DNA of 64,000 bases, taken from NCBI GenBank assembly GCA_033239525.1, contig BSYO01000033.1, positions 2,719,501 through 2,783,500 of the forward strand, in the 5' to 3' direction. The notes beneath the pieces are model-generated. The model was given only the letters and a program-made list of their open reading frames with translations, ran no database searches and had not been told where the DNA came from. This document shows positions 50,000-62,907 of the stretch, in pieces. Position 1 is the first letter of the stretch. The number at the start of each line of letters is the position of its first letter. Made by a program: the position numbers and the translations under genes. Source of the DNA: Nepenthes gracilis (Eukaryota; Streptophyta; Magnoliopsida; Caryophyllales; Nepenthaceae).

Positions 50000-51340
50000 T
50001 AGAATCAAGATTTTATAAATCATAATTAAGTGAGTCAAACTAATATATATAAATTAAGATCAATGAATAATAAAAATTTAAAAGTTAGGAACTTACCCCG
50101 AGATGTAATAAAAAATTAATTGATGAAACCAACTTAAATTTCAATTAATAAAAAATAAAATAAATGATAGAAAAATAATTCGGTTGACAAATTCTCAATG
50201 GAGTAGCAATCAAATTAATTTCGACTGACAATAATATAACTCGATCACCGAATTTGTACCCGATTAATAATCAAATTTAGCCCAATTGATCAAATATAAT
50301 ACAAATTAAATTAATTAAGCAAAAATATATATATTCTAACGTACAAACACATCCACACTTAGCTGAATTCTAGAGAATTCAGCAAGGAAGAACCTGGCTA
50401 CTCCGGCAAGCTGCACGGCAACTCAATTTTCACACAAAATTCCAATAAGTTAATGAGGAATTCAACTTATACAAAGGAAAGAAGTTCCTCACACACGTGA
50501 CAACATTATACCTTAGTAAAAAATTTAAAGAAATTTAGTGGGAAACTCACACACATACTCAGCTGCCAAGAAAATCAGTATAAAGTGTTGATTTCATGCA
50601 TACCTTACCAACAACTAAGCAAAAGTTAAATATGATTTCACAAATTTTAATGACACACGGTAGCCTTTCAAAGCCACCAAATAGCATAGTGATTCAGTAA
50701 AATTAGGGGAATGGATCAGCTCATTCAAAGGGGCAGCTAAGTTGAAGTCTGGAAGGTAAATGGATGTGCTGGTAGTAACTCAAATTTTGAGAAATAATCC
50801 AATTATTTGACCTCCAAAATATATAAGGCCATGTGAGAAAGATAAGAGGAAGAACAGAAGGGAAAGAACCAAAATAAAAAGGGGAGAAAACAGAAAGAAA
50901 AAGAAAGAACACAGAACAAAACAGAGAATGAAAACAGAACCAGGAAAGAAGTTCGACCATCAACTTAAGATTTAAAATTAAATCTAAAATTATTCAAGAC
51001 AAAAACACCTCCACTTCTTCAATTTGTTAGTTAATTCTTGATATTATCTTCAAGTATTATTATTTCAGTACTAAAATCCTTACCATTATCATGCTAGAAT
51101 AGATAAAAGTTCAGAATCATTCTCCAAGAAGTTCAATTTCTACAGCTTGTTAATATATTTAATTTTTTATACTATTAATAGCCAATTTATCTCATAAAAA
51201 TTTTAATATTGAAACTTTATTATGTTTGCTAATTCTCCATATTTTTGTTCTAGAATTATTCTTCATATGAGTTTAAAGTTGACTGACAATTTGAACCTAA
51301 AAAATCAGGTACTTGCTGTTAGTACTTATCTTCTTCAATA
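50000..51340 (-). other. LTR-like minus-strand sequence, unresolved
   Basis: On the minus strand a pyrimidine-rich stretch (50870-50940) precedes a TATA-like ccttatatattttggagg (about 50810-50830). A GC-richer segment with gccggagtagccagg (about 50390-50410) and an aacttaccccgagatg-type motif (about 50090) follow. This could be part of a second, older LTR into which the 47808-49995 LTR inserted, but I could not fix its ends. A 10-bp inverted repeat with a 2-nt centre lies at 50362-50383. Confidence 0.3.
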
Positions 51341-51344
51341 TTTT

Positions 51345-52580
51345 AATCGGTTTAAACACCATAAAAATTAGTATAAAAACTTTAATGAATCGGCTAAGAT
51401 GTCATGGAATTGGAATTAAAATCTCTTTTGAAAATCTAATTGGTTTAGCCTTGAAAAATTGAATATCTCTTAACCGGCCAGAATGCATCAAAATGCAGAT
51501 TTTAACACTAAAATCAGTGTATAATTTTGATTGGGTAAGTATAAAATTAAAAAATTTATATGAATCGGTCTAAAATTATGTGTTGATTTTAAAAATATAA
51601 AATGAAGAATTTTATATGGTGAATCGGCTACTAAATCGGACCTAAATTTAGAAACATACCCGACTAAAATCTTGAAGCCAGAGTTAGCAGCTAAATCAGT
51701 TATTATTATCTTGACTGAACCGACGACCAAATGATTTCAAAACCAACCCAAATTTGGTGACCAACAAGCTAAATCTCTTATTGATATTGTGACAAAATGG
51801 CTCATAAAATTGGATTGAATTGCTCACTGAACCAAACCTCATATCAGTAATTGGACTAATTTTAGCAATCATGTTAATATTTAAAATTGTAGCCTATAAA
51901 CCAAGCCCCAAACCGGCTAAACCAATAGTCAAAGTAGCTTAAGTGTATTAAAATGATGTAAAAATATTAGCTTGTAAATTTTGGCATTAATTAACCATTG
52001 AACCGGACCAAAAAATGATAATAGAGCCGGCCCCTGCATCCATGTTGATGCTGAAGCTAGCAATGTATGAAAAATGGACTGAACCGGCTATGAACCAGTT
52101 GAACCAGCAGTTGACCCAGCCAAATCATCTAGTACTAAGGCAGAACTATCATTATGTGGATCGGTTTTCAAAAATATCTTGATTTCATCACTGAACCAGC
52201 TCCAAAATTGAAGATTGTCATTGAACTGGTTGATTTGCACTTAATTATCTATTTTACTAATTAAGTGTGAACTGGCTAAGAAATTATTAATAAATCGGTT
52301 ATATATGGTATGTTAATTTAGTAAACTAGCTATACATCATGTGAATTGATTAGCTATCGGTTAAGAATTAAAAATGAATTGATTTCTAATGAACCGGCTA
52401 ATTTGTAAATGAACCGGTGGATAAATAAATTAATTAGGTGCATTATAAATTTATGAGTTGGTTATAAATTTTGTATATGATAGTGAATCGGTTAAGATGA
52501 TGAATCCAATGTAAAAACCGAGAAGAAAGAATCATCCAAATCGGTTGATAAATCGATTAGCAAACCGATTGATGAACAAC
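51345..52580. repeat. Field of degenerate AACCGG-type motifs
   Basis: About twenty variants of RAAYCGGYT (gaaccggct, gaatcggtt, gaactggct and similar) are scattered over 1.2 kb, for example near 51388, 51473, 51623, 51910, 51999, 52082, 52402, 52420 and 52486. Spacing varies from about 10 to 110 bases. The field contains no ORF of note and adjoins LTR-like sequence, so it may be the distal U3 of a long LTR. Confidence 0.55.
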
Positions 52581-52921
52581 CAATCGAACGATATATTATA
52601 CCAGTACATATAAAAAATTATAAGACTTTATTTTTCATGATATGTATCAAAATATATTTTTGTACATGTATATGCCAATTTTTATGCAAAAGTAGCTGGT
52701 AATATGATACTGTAAAAATATGTATTTTCTCTAAGATGAAAAAATTATAAAGAAGAAGTAAGAATAAGTATAGAGGTTTCCAATAGAAAATTTTAAGAAG
52801 AAAATCGAACTAAAAATTTATTTTAGTAGATAGTATTCCCTAACATACATTAAAATATTATAGTGAAAGATCGTTGTTTGATAAGTAAGTACCATTATGC
52901 GATTTATGGCCCCATCTACCA

Positions 52922-53410
52922 GGATATAATAGGTATATACCATCTTGTCTTCAGGATATAAATAAAGAAGTTAAAGTCTCGATTGTGTGGAGAAAACACA
53001 ATCCATCTTATCTTTGGGATATAAATATGGAAGTTAAGGCAACGATTGTGTGCAGAGAATACAATCCATCCTATCTTCGAGATGTAAACATAGAAATTAA
53101 TGCCACAATTGTGTGAAGAAAATACAATCAATCATATTATTGGGATGTAAATATGAAAGTTAAGGCCACGATTTTGTGGAGAGAATATAATCCATCTTAT
53201 ATTTAGGATGTAAATATGAAAGTTAAGGCCACGATTGCGTGGAGAGAATATAATCCATCCTATCTTTGGGATGTAAATATAAAAGTTATGGCTACGATTG
53301 TATGGAGAAAATACAATCCATCTTATCTTTAGGATATAAATATAAAAATTAAGGCCACGATTATGTAAAAAAATACAACCTATCCTATCTTTAGAATGTA
53401 AATAGAGAAC
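52922..53410. repeat. Minisatellite, 63-bp unit, about 7.5 copies
   Basis: The unit, roughly ggatgtaaatatgaaagtta then aggccacgattgtgtggaga then gaatacaatccatcttatcttt, repeats with starts at 52954, 53017, 53080, 53143, 53206, 53269, 53332 and 53394. The first unit (52922) is short. Because 63 is a multiple of three, the minus strand keeps a repeating 21-residue open frame over the left units. There are no unique spacers between units. Confidence 0.9.
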
Positions 53411-54752
53411 AATTTAGATATCAATCAACCGTTCCGTTAGCTAGTAATACATACTAACCCTGATTCCTCAAGTTATACAAGATAAGAAGTGTTGGCATGT
53501 AAAAAATGTGCAAGAAAAAAATTTTTAATGCATCATAAAAATAATCCTGAAGATATATATGTTTGTACATATATCAGGACTCCTATCCCTCTTTAAATAA
53601 TATTGTCAAGCAAAAAGAGTGATACGTATGAATAAAGTTTGTAACGGATATAAGAACGCGGGATGTGATATTTTCCGAGTGCTCAGGGGCTGATTATGTA
53701 TACCTCAAGCGTTGACCTCACAGGTTTTGATGCTCAGGCGTCAATTTGGCCTCCATTAGGTGCCGATCATTTGGTCCAAATTTTAATTTTTAATTTAATT
53801 TTTTTACATTTTTTGATATTAAATTTAATTATATTAGATTAATTAACCAAGATTATAATGATATACGAGCCTGAGCCTTATAAATTTTTTGTAAGTTATA
53901 TATTAATATTATTAATTTATTATTTTATAAATTTGTTAATTCTAGTGTATAATTTTTTTAGTTCCAATAGTAAAATAAATATAGAAAAAATTATTTTAAT
54001 ACTATTATACTATTCACATCACGTGCACACATTGATAATGACTTTAAAATACTATAATAATAATATAGTTCTAGCCAATATATCATTGCTATTTCTTCTA
54101 ATTGTGGCTGTTTCTTAGAAAATATTTCAATAATATGTGACAACTTTTTGAGATTATAAGCTAATAAACGATAACGATTCATTTATAAAAAAATATATAT
54201 AAATAATTATATATATGAAAGTTCTACGAATACATAAAAATAAAAAGACACATGAAAAAATGAGAAATAATAATTATCTTTAACTCTCATTTAACTAATA
54301 TTTTCAAGTGAAGTAGGATTAAGAGTTTTTTATGTATAATCAGTAGTTAAATTAGGAGAGATTTGCAGAATATATAGTTCAATTGAGAAAATTTTTTTCT
54401 CATGATAGAAGATTACAAGTTCAAACGGTAATTGTAGAAGTGCTTGTAACCTATATATGTAAAAATATCTAGACAAACTTTTAACAGTGAGACTATTTGT
54501 CTCTTTTTTTATAATTTAAATAAGAATTAATTTTAAAATTAATATACATCAAATCTAATATTTCTTTATCCAATATTATTTAATTGTCACATATTGAATT
54601 TCTAAAAGTTATGAATTTCAAAAACAAATTATTGGTTTTAAAATTTTTGAATACCTATATATCACTTCCATAATTTTAAAAAATAATTAATATTATCATA
54701 AATGAATTTAAAATATTTAATACGATTTTTCTATTACTTTTGACAATATGTC
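53411..54752. other. Intergenic DNA, no gene seen
   Basis: A GC-richer stretch at 53640-53780 (cgagtgctcaggggctgattatg) may be an LTR fragment. The rest is AT-rich and the ORFs are low-complexity. Confidence 0.4.
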
Positions 54753-55654
54753 TGTTATGTTCCGGGTCTCAAGTTGTTCGGATTAGGGAACCTTCAGATT
54801 GCTCGTCGTTCGGAGGTGATCACAAGCAAATCTAATCTCCGTCGCTATTAACTGAAACCTGCACAATACAATTAACAAACGAGAGGTCAAAGGTTGGCAA
54901 AATTTTTCTTACCGAAAATACTTCGACGCTCAAATTAGTAACCTTCCGCAATGAACAGAAAGGGGGGACGCATGCTCAGAGGTGCTCAGAACTATATTGA
55001 GTAGGCGGTGAGAGTGTATGAATGTGGAATTATGAGAGTTGATGAGCGTTTAGTGGGAGGCTTGACTCCCTGTATATATCGCGATGGGTGGCTAACTTTC
55101 ATAACTCGTGAAAGGGTGTAGAGGATGAGAGCTGGTCATGAGTCTGAGAGTAGGAGCTTCGAGAAGCGTATACCTCAATACCATGCTCAAATTACAGATT
55201 TTGGAATCGATCCTTTCTCCTGTAGAATGAGAGGGAATATATAGGCTCCAGGGAGTGAAGCTGTGGGCGCAAGAATCCTTTCTATAGGGATTCATCGGCT
55301 GTTGACCTGCTAGTGGCGGTCAATAATATCAGTTGTCACATTGTGGTAGTGAGGAGACCGTCGTATATCGCTGGTCACGCCTAATTTACCTTTCACATGA
55401 GGATTGGCTGGTCAGCTGTAGGAAATGGCACAAGTCGCGACTAGTATGGTTGACATTTCCCTCATTGGCTCAAATAGCTGCCTCACACCTACCGCCTGCA
55501 GGCTCATTAATGAGCCGCAGGGAGTGCTAATTGGTTGCGGTTGTCGGGCCGCCATATAGGTTGCTTGGAGCTCTGGGCTGGATAGTCGATTCGGGCTTCC
55601 GCTTCCTAGATTGGGCATTGCGAGTTGGGCTTTTCACCGATACTGGATCCAACA
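54753..55654 (-). mobile_element. Solo LTR, minus strand
   Basis: The 902-bp block starts TGTTATGTTCC and ends GGATCCAACA on the plus strand, so on the minus strand it runs TGTTGGATCC to ACATAACA. It is flanked by atgtc (54748-54752) and atatc (55655-55659), a target duplicate with one transition. The minus-strand TATA is gcgatatatacaggg (about 55070-55083). U5 has the aatttgagcgtcgaagtattttcgg motif (about 54920) common near the 3' end of plant LTRs. ORFs at 55092, 55333 and 55412 fall inside it and are not genes. Confidence 0.75.
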
Positions 55655-55659
55655 ATATC

Positions 55660-58600
55660 AAATAATAATTATATTATTTTTTATTTAAATCATAATTTTT
55701 TTTCAAATTTTTAATGATGAATATTTTCACACAAGATATATATGTTATATTATTAACATTTACGGTAATGATATTTTATAGTTTGTTTCTTACTATATGG
55801 AGAAAATAAATAATATTGTTATATTTATTAAAATATTATTTTTTTGAAGTAACAATTCAATGTATTGTATAAGAAAAATAAGTTGAGTTATAAGAAGATA
55901 AAAATCAATTGCCTACAAGATAAAACTTGACGTACTGAATGTTGGAGACTATATATTCATTTTGTTCTAATTTAACCATCATTTATAATAAAAATATTTT
56001 TATAGTTGAGTCAATTGTAGATATTAATTGGAACATAATAAAAAAGATTAAAAAATTTTTAGAAATATTTTATTTTATTACCAGTGAATTTACAAATACT
56101 CATTAAACCATCTAGAATCTACTATTAGGATAATTCTTGACATTTACTAATATTATTACACTTTTTTGAGACGATTATGGTTTTTGCCAAATAATACCAA
56201 TGATTGAGATAAATATATTATATAAAATTTAAATAAATATTAAAATTATTAAAAACTTCGTATTCACTAATATTATATTTTACTATATTTTTAAAAAAAT
56301 TAAATATTAAAAAAATCTTCCAATGATAACCTACCTCAACACAATTATAGACCCCCACAGAAATTTATATAAAGTATATACATCTCAAAGAATTCTAAAA
56401 TAATATGGGGATGATTGGCATCATAAAAAAATTTAGGCCTATATTTATCACAAGTTAAATATAACATGCAACTTATATGTACCATATTTAACATCAGGAT
56501 CATCCACTCTAACAGTAGAAACAAGTAGTAATATAGGTGGCTAACGAGATTTGTTTTAGTTGGTCGAGCCAGTTAGTAAAAATGTAATACTAACTAAATT
56601 TTTTTATTACTTATATTCGGATCATATTTTTAATATTGTAAGTAACAGTTTAAAATTTTATATTTTAGATTAGTGAAAGGTCAACGAATACAAATTTTTT
56701 GTACTCGCATCAATGACATCGGACCTTTTATTTTTACCAGTAAGTACGGTATCATTAAAGTCTACTTTTAATGTTAAGGGTCAAGTAATTGATGAAAAAG
56801 ATGTAAAATGATGCCTAATACTGTAAAAATGTGCATCATTTTTAAAAATTAGTTAAACTCAAAAGGTCGTATAAGACATCTAATTATTTTTATTTCTAGT
56901 AAAAATAATGCCTCTAAAAGTAACGATAATAAAAATATATGTGAGATCTAAAAATAATTGAATTATTAATAGATATATATTTTTTATTTTTTAAAATTAT
57001 AATATATCAAAAATATTTAACAAAACAAATAATATATGATATATATTTTTATAATATTTTATATAATTTTATCTTTGTTTACATTTAATTTGGGCTATCA
57101 CTTTCAACCTGTGATAAAACATAGCCAATAGGTACGGCTAGTCCAATATAATATGAGCCACGAGATATGTTGAGTCAGGACATATAGGTTTTGTGTTTAT
57201 GAAATACGATACGTTTATATTTGATAACCCGAATAAATAGGTCGTGCTAAATCAATATGATCCATTTAATATCCCTACAGTCGATCAACAACCAGTGACA
57301 AGTTATCCGTCGGCCAACATGACTTGATTCCGATCTGCCACCCACAAACGCCCTAACCATTGCCTCTAGTACCACGATCATCGCCGTGCTACCTCCATCG
57401 GTCGTTGGGCGTCAACACTCCAGCCGCGTTGGTCACCTATCAGCAGCAAATTACTAAATCAACAATTAATTAATGGTGAATGTACTTATTTTCTTAATTA
57501 AGTAATATTTTTATCCTTAAAAAAATCTTACCACTTTTAATGACCATAAATATTTATTATTGCTAATTATTTTCTATAATAATTTATATTTTTGTGCACA
57601 CCAAAAGTTAAAAATAAAGCGATGAGAAATTATTTTAAAAAAAATTATTAAAAATATGAAAATATTTTATAAAAAAATATTTCTTTGAGAAATATTTTTT
57701 TTTATTTAGTAAATATTATTTGAACAAACAAGTGGATGCTTACTTTATCGTTGGAACCTGTCTCCCAAAATATAATAATTAATTTTTCTGAAATTAAAAG
57801 TCTGTTCGGGATAGGCATCAACATTAGACAATACTATATTATATATTAAATACTTCGAATTGGCGGCTAAATCGATTTTATTCTCATGCAAAAGTGATAT
57901 GCCTTTAAAATAACATGAAGTTCATCCTAATAATACTGTTTCAATTCGCATTTAATATATAAGTATGTATGAGTTGTAACCTATTAATATGTATATATAT
58001 TGTTCATCATTGATAATGACTTTCATAGCCAAAGGTATTTTTTGGTAATATATATATATATATATATATACAAGAAAATAGTTTCGTTACCATTAATAAA
58101 AGAAAAAAAAGTTTGATCATTAAACTGTTTTTAATAGAAAAAGACATTAAGGCAAAAAGGTAGAAGAAAAAGTTGAATTAATGCTTTTATAAGTAGATTT
58201 CGCTTTAAAAGCACGTGTAGAAGACAACTCTATTTAACATTCAACCAATCGATTCAATCGAACTTTTGCCTAAAAGTATCCTGAGATTGGGAATGAGGAA
58301 AGGAGAATACTCACTTACATCAGGAAAGTCTGATCTTCATTCATTTAATAGGAGTTGAACTTTCTTTCTGATTCACACATGCACTATTACTTTTGAGAAC
58401 TTCCTTCATTTGAAAAAAATATATAGTTGTGAGCCATAATCTCTTGTACATAATTGATGATTATGATAATTAATCATTCTATTGAGTTAATTATAAATGT
58501 TAATCTTTCACGAGCAAAGATTATAGATATAAAGTTGATGATCTGTTTGGAAAGACTGATGTATTATCTTTTTAAAAATACACTTATTTTGTGTCTTTTA

Positions 58601-61391
58601 AATGCAAAAACATACCAATAATATTGTATTTAAAAGCAGAACGTCTAAAGATATTTTCTTTTCATTAGCCTAAAATGATAGTGCAGTCTTATTATGAGTA
58701 AGGCCACGAGTTTTCAATATTTCCATGAGTTTCGCAGTCTTGTATATATAATTTTGATACCATGATTTCATATTAGATGAAGTTATAATCATCTAATTTA
58801 ATAAAGTTATAACAAAAATTATAAAAAAGTAAATATATAGATATATAATTTTGGGTTTTGGTTTACAAGAATAGATTTAGCCTAAAATTTATACCTTAAA
58901 ATTAATAAGAAAAAATATTCTCTTAAATATTGCTTTTTATGAAAATTATTCTAAATTTTTTAAACTAGATGAATTTAAGTTTCATTAAAATTTTAAGAAA
59001 TAAAATTAGATGAAAGTTTTAGTTAGCTTTGATAATAAAAGTTAGATTTATCTAATCTAATAAATATAAAATAATATCATATTATACAAATTTTAATCAA
59101 TGGGATTTTAGTCTATTATTTTTATTTAGCAGGCATACAATAGCTAATTCAATATTCCATTTGTCAACATAATTTTGTCACCCTCACCGTTTTAACCCAC
59201 GAAGGAAAACATCGAAATATTTTTTTATATTTTAATTCCATTTCACAAATTTTTTTTTTTACTTTTATTTTATTATCATCACTTGATTCTGTAAAAAAAT
59301 TGCCCAAATCATTTGAAAATTTAAAATTGACCTTTATATTAAACTGTTACATCTTTTATTTTTTTTACATCACATGTGTATTAATATGAATTAAAGTGTG
59401 GCCAAAACACCTATATTTTCTTAAAATAAAACTGATACAAAAATAAAAATTAATAACATACTTAAAAGATAAAACATACGTTGATTTTTTTTTATATAAC
59501 AAAGTAAACATATTTTTCATTTTTTAAAAACAAACTTATAGAAATCGGGATCTCGGTGAAATTCTTGCTATGGACAAAGTTCAAAAGCTTAAATTTGATA
59601 ATCGAGCCATCCAAATTTGAAAAATGGGGTCAAGTACGATCAAATTGTTGAGGACAAACTAGAGGATATCCCAAATGAATTTCACCAAGTTGATATCAAT
59701 GCTAACTGCAAGACTATTCTCTGATTAATAAGTTAAAAAAAAAAAAATGAAGCATAGGATCGTTCTTAGCATATCCTTCAATCAACTTGACAAGAATTTG
59801 TGACAAATTGGTCATTAATTCCTAGCATATTTAACTTTCAATTCAAGTATATGCCAACAACACATTCAATTGACCCATAAAATTACTTATCCATCTTGAT
59901 CAAAATAGAAACAAAATCAATGATTCATTGACTTCGAATTCTTAGTGCTCAATTTGATTGCTTTAGAGTTATGGATGTTGATATATTCTTAGTATTAAAC
60001 TCTTGGGGTTCTGATTCTTAGAATTGAGAGATATATAAATTAATACATATCAAATGTTTAAATTTTTTTAAAATTATAAATATTATAATCTATAAAATAC
60101 GATTGTATTTTATTAATAGAAATATTTTTTAATAAACTTAATCTTTAATTAAAAAAATAATTAATAAATCGGTCATCTGTTTGTTATATTAAATAATTAA
60201 GAAATCAAAAGGTGATTATTTTTAGCTTATTACAAGAGGGGTAGTTAAAAGTTTTGAAAGGTACATAACATTCCTTACATTTAGAGCTTTGTTTTGACAT
60301 AGACAATTCATAACTTCTGCACATTCCTTACAACTCTAGTTAAGTGAAGTGATAAAAGAAAAAATAGACAAAAATCTATTTCATATTCTTTGAGAAAAAA
60401 TAGTCTCATTGATTCATACATATTATTTATAGTTACTTTTACATTATAGTTTATAAGGTAATAAAATAATCTAATATTCCATATACTAATTTTAATCCCA
60501 TAAAACTTTATATGCCTGTCATTGATTGTCTATTTTGGCACCTGAGAATAGGAACATTCGCTGGAAGGTGTGTTTTTCCAAACTCCATGGCATGCATGGC
60601 TGAACTTATTCATATGCTCTACATTTTCGCCTCCCACTTTTTAGCTGACTTCTATGTGATACTTTGAGAAATTTTAGTGTACATTCTATGCAAATTATGT
60701 ATATTTATTTATTCAATCATTTATTTTTTATGTGATTATTTAGTATATATATATATATATAATGACTTGTTATTGATAATATTTCAATAATAAATAAAAA
60801 TATTTCTTAACATTGCTCATTTTATTTTATATTAAAGAAAGATAAATATTTAAAAGACACCATTTACCTATCATTGAGACACTATGGATGACTTAATAAT
60901 CATTATTATATTTATTTATTTTTATGTGAGTTTATTAGTATAAATAGATAAATAAATTTATGATGTCAAAAATATTATAATAATAGTGAAAGAGTGTTCC
61001 ACTAATATTACTCTTGAAGAAAATTAGGGAATTATGAGTCGTGTAGCTTTGTAGATAAATAAAATCCTACATTTTTTCAATGTCTTTAAATTTTTTTCTA
61101 ATTAAGATTTAGAATAGCAGTAAACTTACTCTATCAATGTAATTTGGAAGTATGATATTTGATTTATCTAAATAGTCTTTCTTTTATGTAAAGATTGACC
61201 CGGCCTATTTTAACATCATGCTGTGGGAATTTCATATATTTGGCCATTGTTTCCTTCTTAATAAAAAAAAATGGATTGCTCGCTTAATTAATCGGTCAAA
61301 TAATAACTTTTCCTGAAAAAACTTCAAGCAGAGCGACGAAGAAGATGAAGGAATGAGGAAGACAGTGAAAACGGGAGAGAAGTGATTAGCG
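55660..61391. other. AT-rich intergenic DNA
   Basis: No gene was recognised in 5.7 kb. Patches worth noting are 57080-57290 (degenerate repeat with aataaataggtcgtgctaaa), a CG-rich fragment at 57290-57440 without an ORF, and (AT)n at 58048-58070. A purine-rich patch lies directly before the LTR at 61392. Confidence 0.45.
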
Positions 61392-62305
61392 TGAAAAAGC
61401 GGCGTTTCGGTCTTTGCTCACGTGTTTGAGCCCGCCACAAGTATAGCGAAGCGATAAAATAAATCAATTAAATTAAATATTACACGTAAAGGATATTTAA
61501 CTCTAGATGTATAAACAACTAATAAGCATGACAATATGTATATAATAATGAGCAACAATAATAAAGACCCGATTTTGGTGGCGAAGTGGCTTCGATACCA
61601 GCGGTATCGAGAAAAACACTCCGGGTTTCAAAAGCAATGCACTATGAAAATCAAATAGCCGGGTGGTAACGCGCGCTAACCTAGCCGACTTAATGCGTGA
61701 TCCTACCAAGAACTCCTTGGATTTAACAAAACGGAACGGACACCTTCCGGTCTTAGCCACTCTTCCCTCTCGTGCCACTTGAATTGCCAATCACGAGCGG
61801 ATCTCCTTCTTCAACGCACCAACGTCTCCAACGAAGGTAGAAGGATGAAAGCTTTAATGGTGAAAGAAATAGAAAAAGTAAAAGAAAACCTTTAGAACAT
61901 GGAGCTAAAAGTTGTAGATTTTGGTTTTCTCAAAAGGAACAATCACAATGGAGCACAGAGCCTTTCTCCTCAAAGGAGGCACGAAAATATTAGTTTTGAA
62001 TCCTTAGGGTTCCAAAATTATAAGCCAATATTTATAGAGGAGCCAAAAAAATGCGTTCAAAAAAAATCGCCGTTGGGCCGCCGCTCAGCGGGCATGGAGG
62101 CGGCCGTAGTTACAGATTATTAGCGGCCCCGCGGGATTATCGGCTCGAGCGGGCGTCGAGCATAGCGGTCCTTGGGCCCGGGCCGAGCGCGTGGAGGGCG
62201 GCCCAATAAATTTTAATGAATTTTAAATCGACAACCCACGACCCGACATCAATAAAATAATACATATGGTCACGGAATATGCCAATAAGACAAATGTCTC
62301 TAACA
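61392..62305 (-). repeat. 3' LTR of the Sirevirus-like element
   Basis: On the minus strand it begins TGTTAGAGACATTTG and ends GCCGCTTTTTCA, 914 bp. It is homologous to the solo LTR at 20430-21438. TATA is cctctataaatattggc, about 62024-62040 on the plus strand. U3 is CG-rich with ctcgagc and gccgctaat pieces (62090-62200). It retains many CG dinucleotides that are TG or CA in the 20430 copy, so it is younger. The ORF at 61503-61790 is LTR sequence. Confidence 0.82.
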
Positions 62306-62320
62306 ATCTCCCCCTTTGGC
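62306..62320 (-). other. Polypurine tract next to the 3' LTR
   Basis: On the minus strand, ccaaagggggagat directly precedes TGTTAGAG. The tract plus the TGTTAG start is characteristic of Sirevirus/SIRE elements. Confidence 0.75.
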
Positions 62321-62634
62321 AATTCCGTGACAAAACTCAGAAAATAAATAAATACAAGTGAATCACGGGTTCAGACACCACCGAGATAGAACCCGTGTAC
62401 ATGAAAACCTACGCCTAGTGATACAAAAATGGTACAAAAAAAATAAGTAGCTAAACAAGAGCAGCTGAGGCGATGTGATGAAAACCTGCTTGACTGCCTG
62501 TGACACTTCAGTTTCCTGGTCAAGCAAGGTTAGTACCAACAACAAAAAAAATAATAACAACATAACAGCATGTAGCATGGTACATAAGTATGAGAATAAG
62601 CATGAGAACATACAATAAAGCAACATACAACAAT

Positions 62635-62780
62635 CCTCCCCCTCACAAAAATAAACAGTACTCCCCCTCAAATAATAATGACTTGAATTAATATGCAAAT
62701 AACAAGAACTCCCCCAAAATAAAAGAAACAACCCCTAAGCTCCCCTTATCAAAAATAATCAAGTCTCCCCCTTTTTGTCA
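62635..62780 (-). repeat. Additional polypurine tracts
   Basis: Five more G-rich purine tracts (ctccccc on the plus strand) occur at 62635-62644, 62661-62670, 62709-62715, 62740-62747 and 62764-62774. The outermost sits beside a gtgacaaaa motif, like the copy adjoining the LTR (gtgacaaaact, 62328-62338), which suggests duplication of a PPT module. Confidence 0.6.
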
Positions 62781-62907
62781 CGAATGGCCAAGGGGTCATG
62801 TAGCTCACTCTTCTTAACCCAAATATGTCTCACCAAAGCTACTTTTTGATTTAACATTTTAACTTGATCATTCAACTGCAAAATGTGATCAACAAGTTGA
62901 TTCATGT

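Noticed and set aside
52922..53410. Possible CRISPR-like array
   Set aside because: Units are contiguous with no unique spacers, the repeats are diverged and the DNA is a plant nuclear region.
55092..55618. Three ORFs of 65-68 codons
   Set aside because: They lie inside the minus-strand solo LTR, with no known similarity and overlapping on opposite strands.
62363..62731. 122-codon hydrophobic minus-strand ORF
   Set aside because: It is Phe/Leu-rich because of T-rich sequence in the 3' non-coding part of the Sirevirus-like element. It opens without a conserved motif, and an envelope-like protein cannot be supported.
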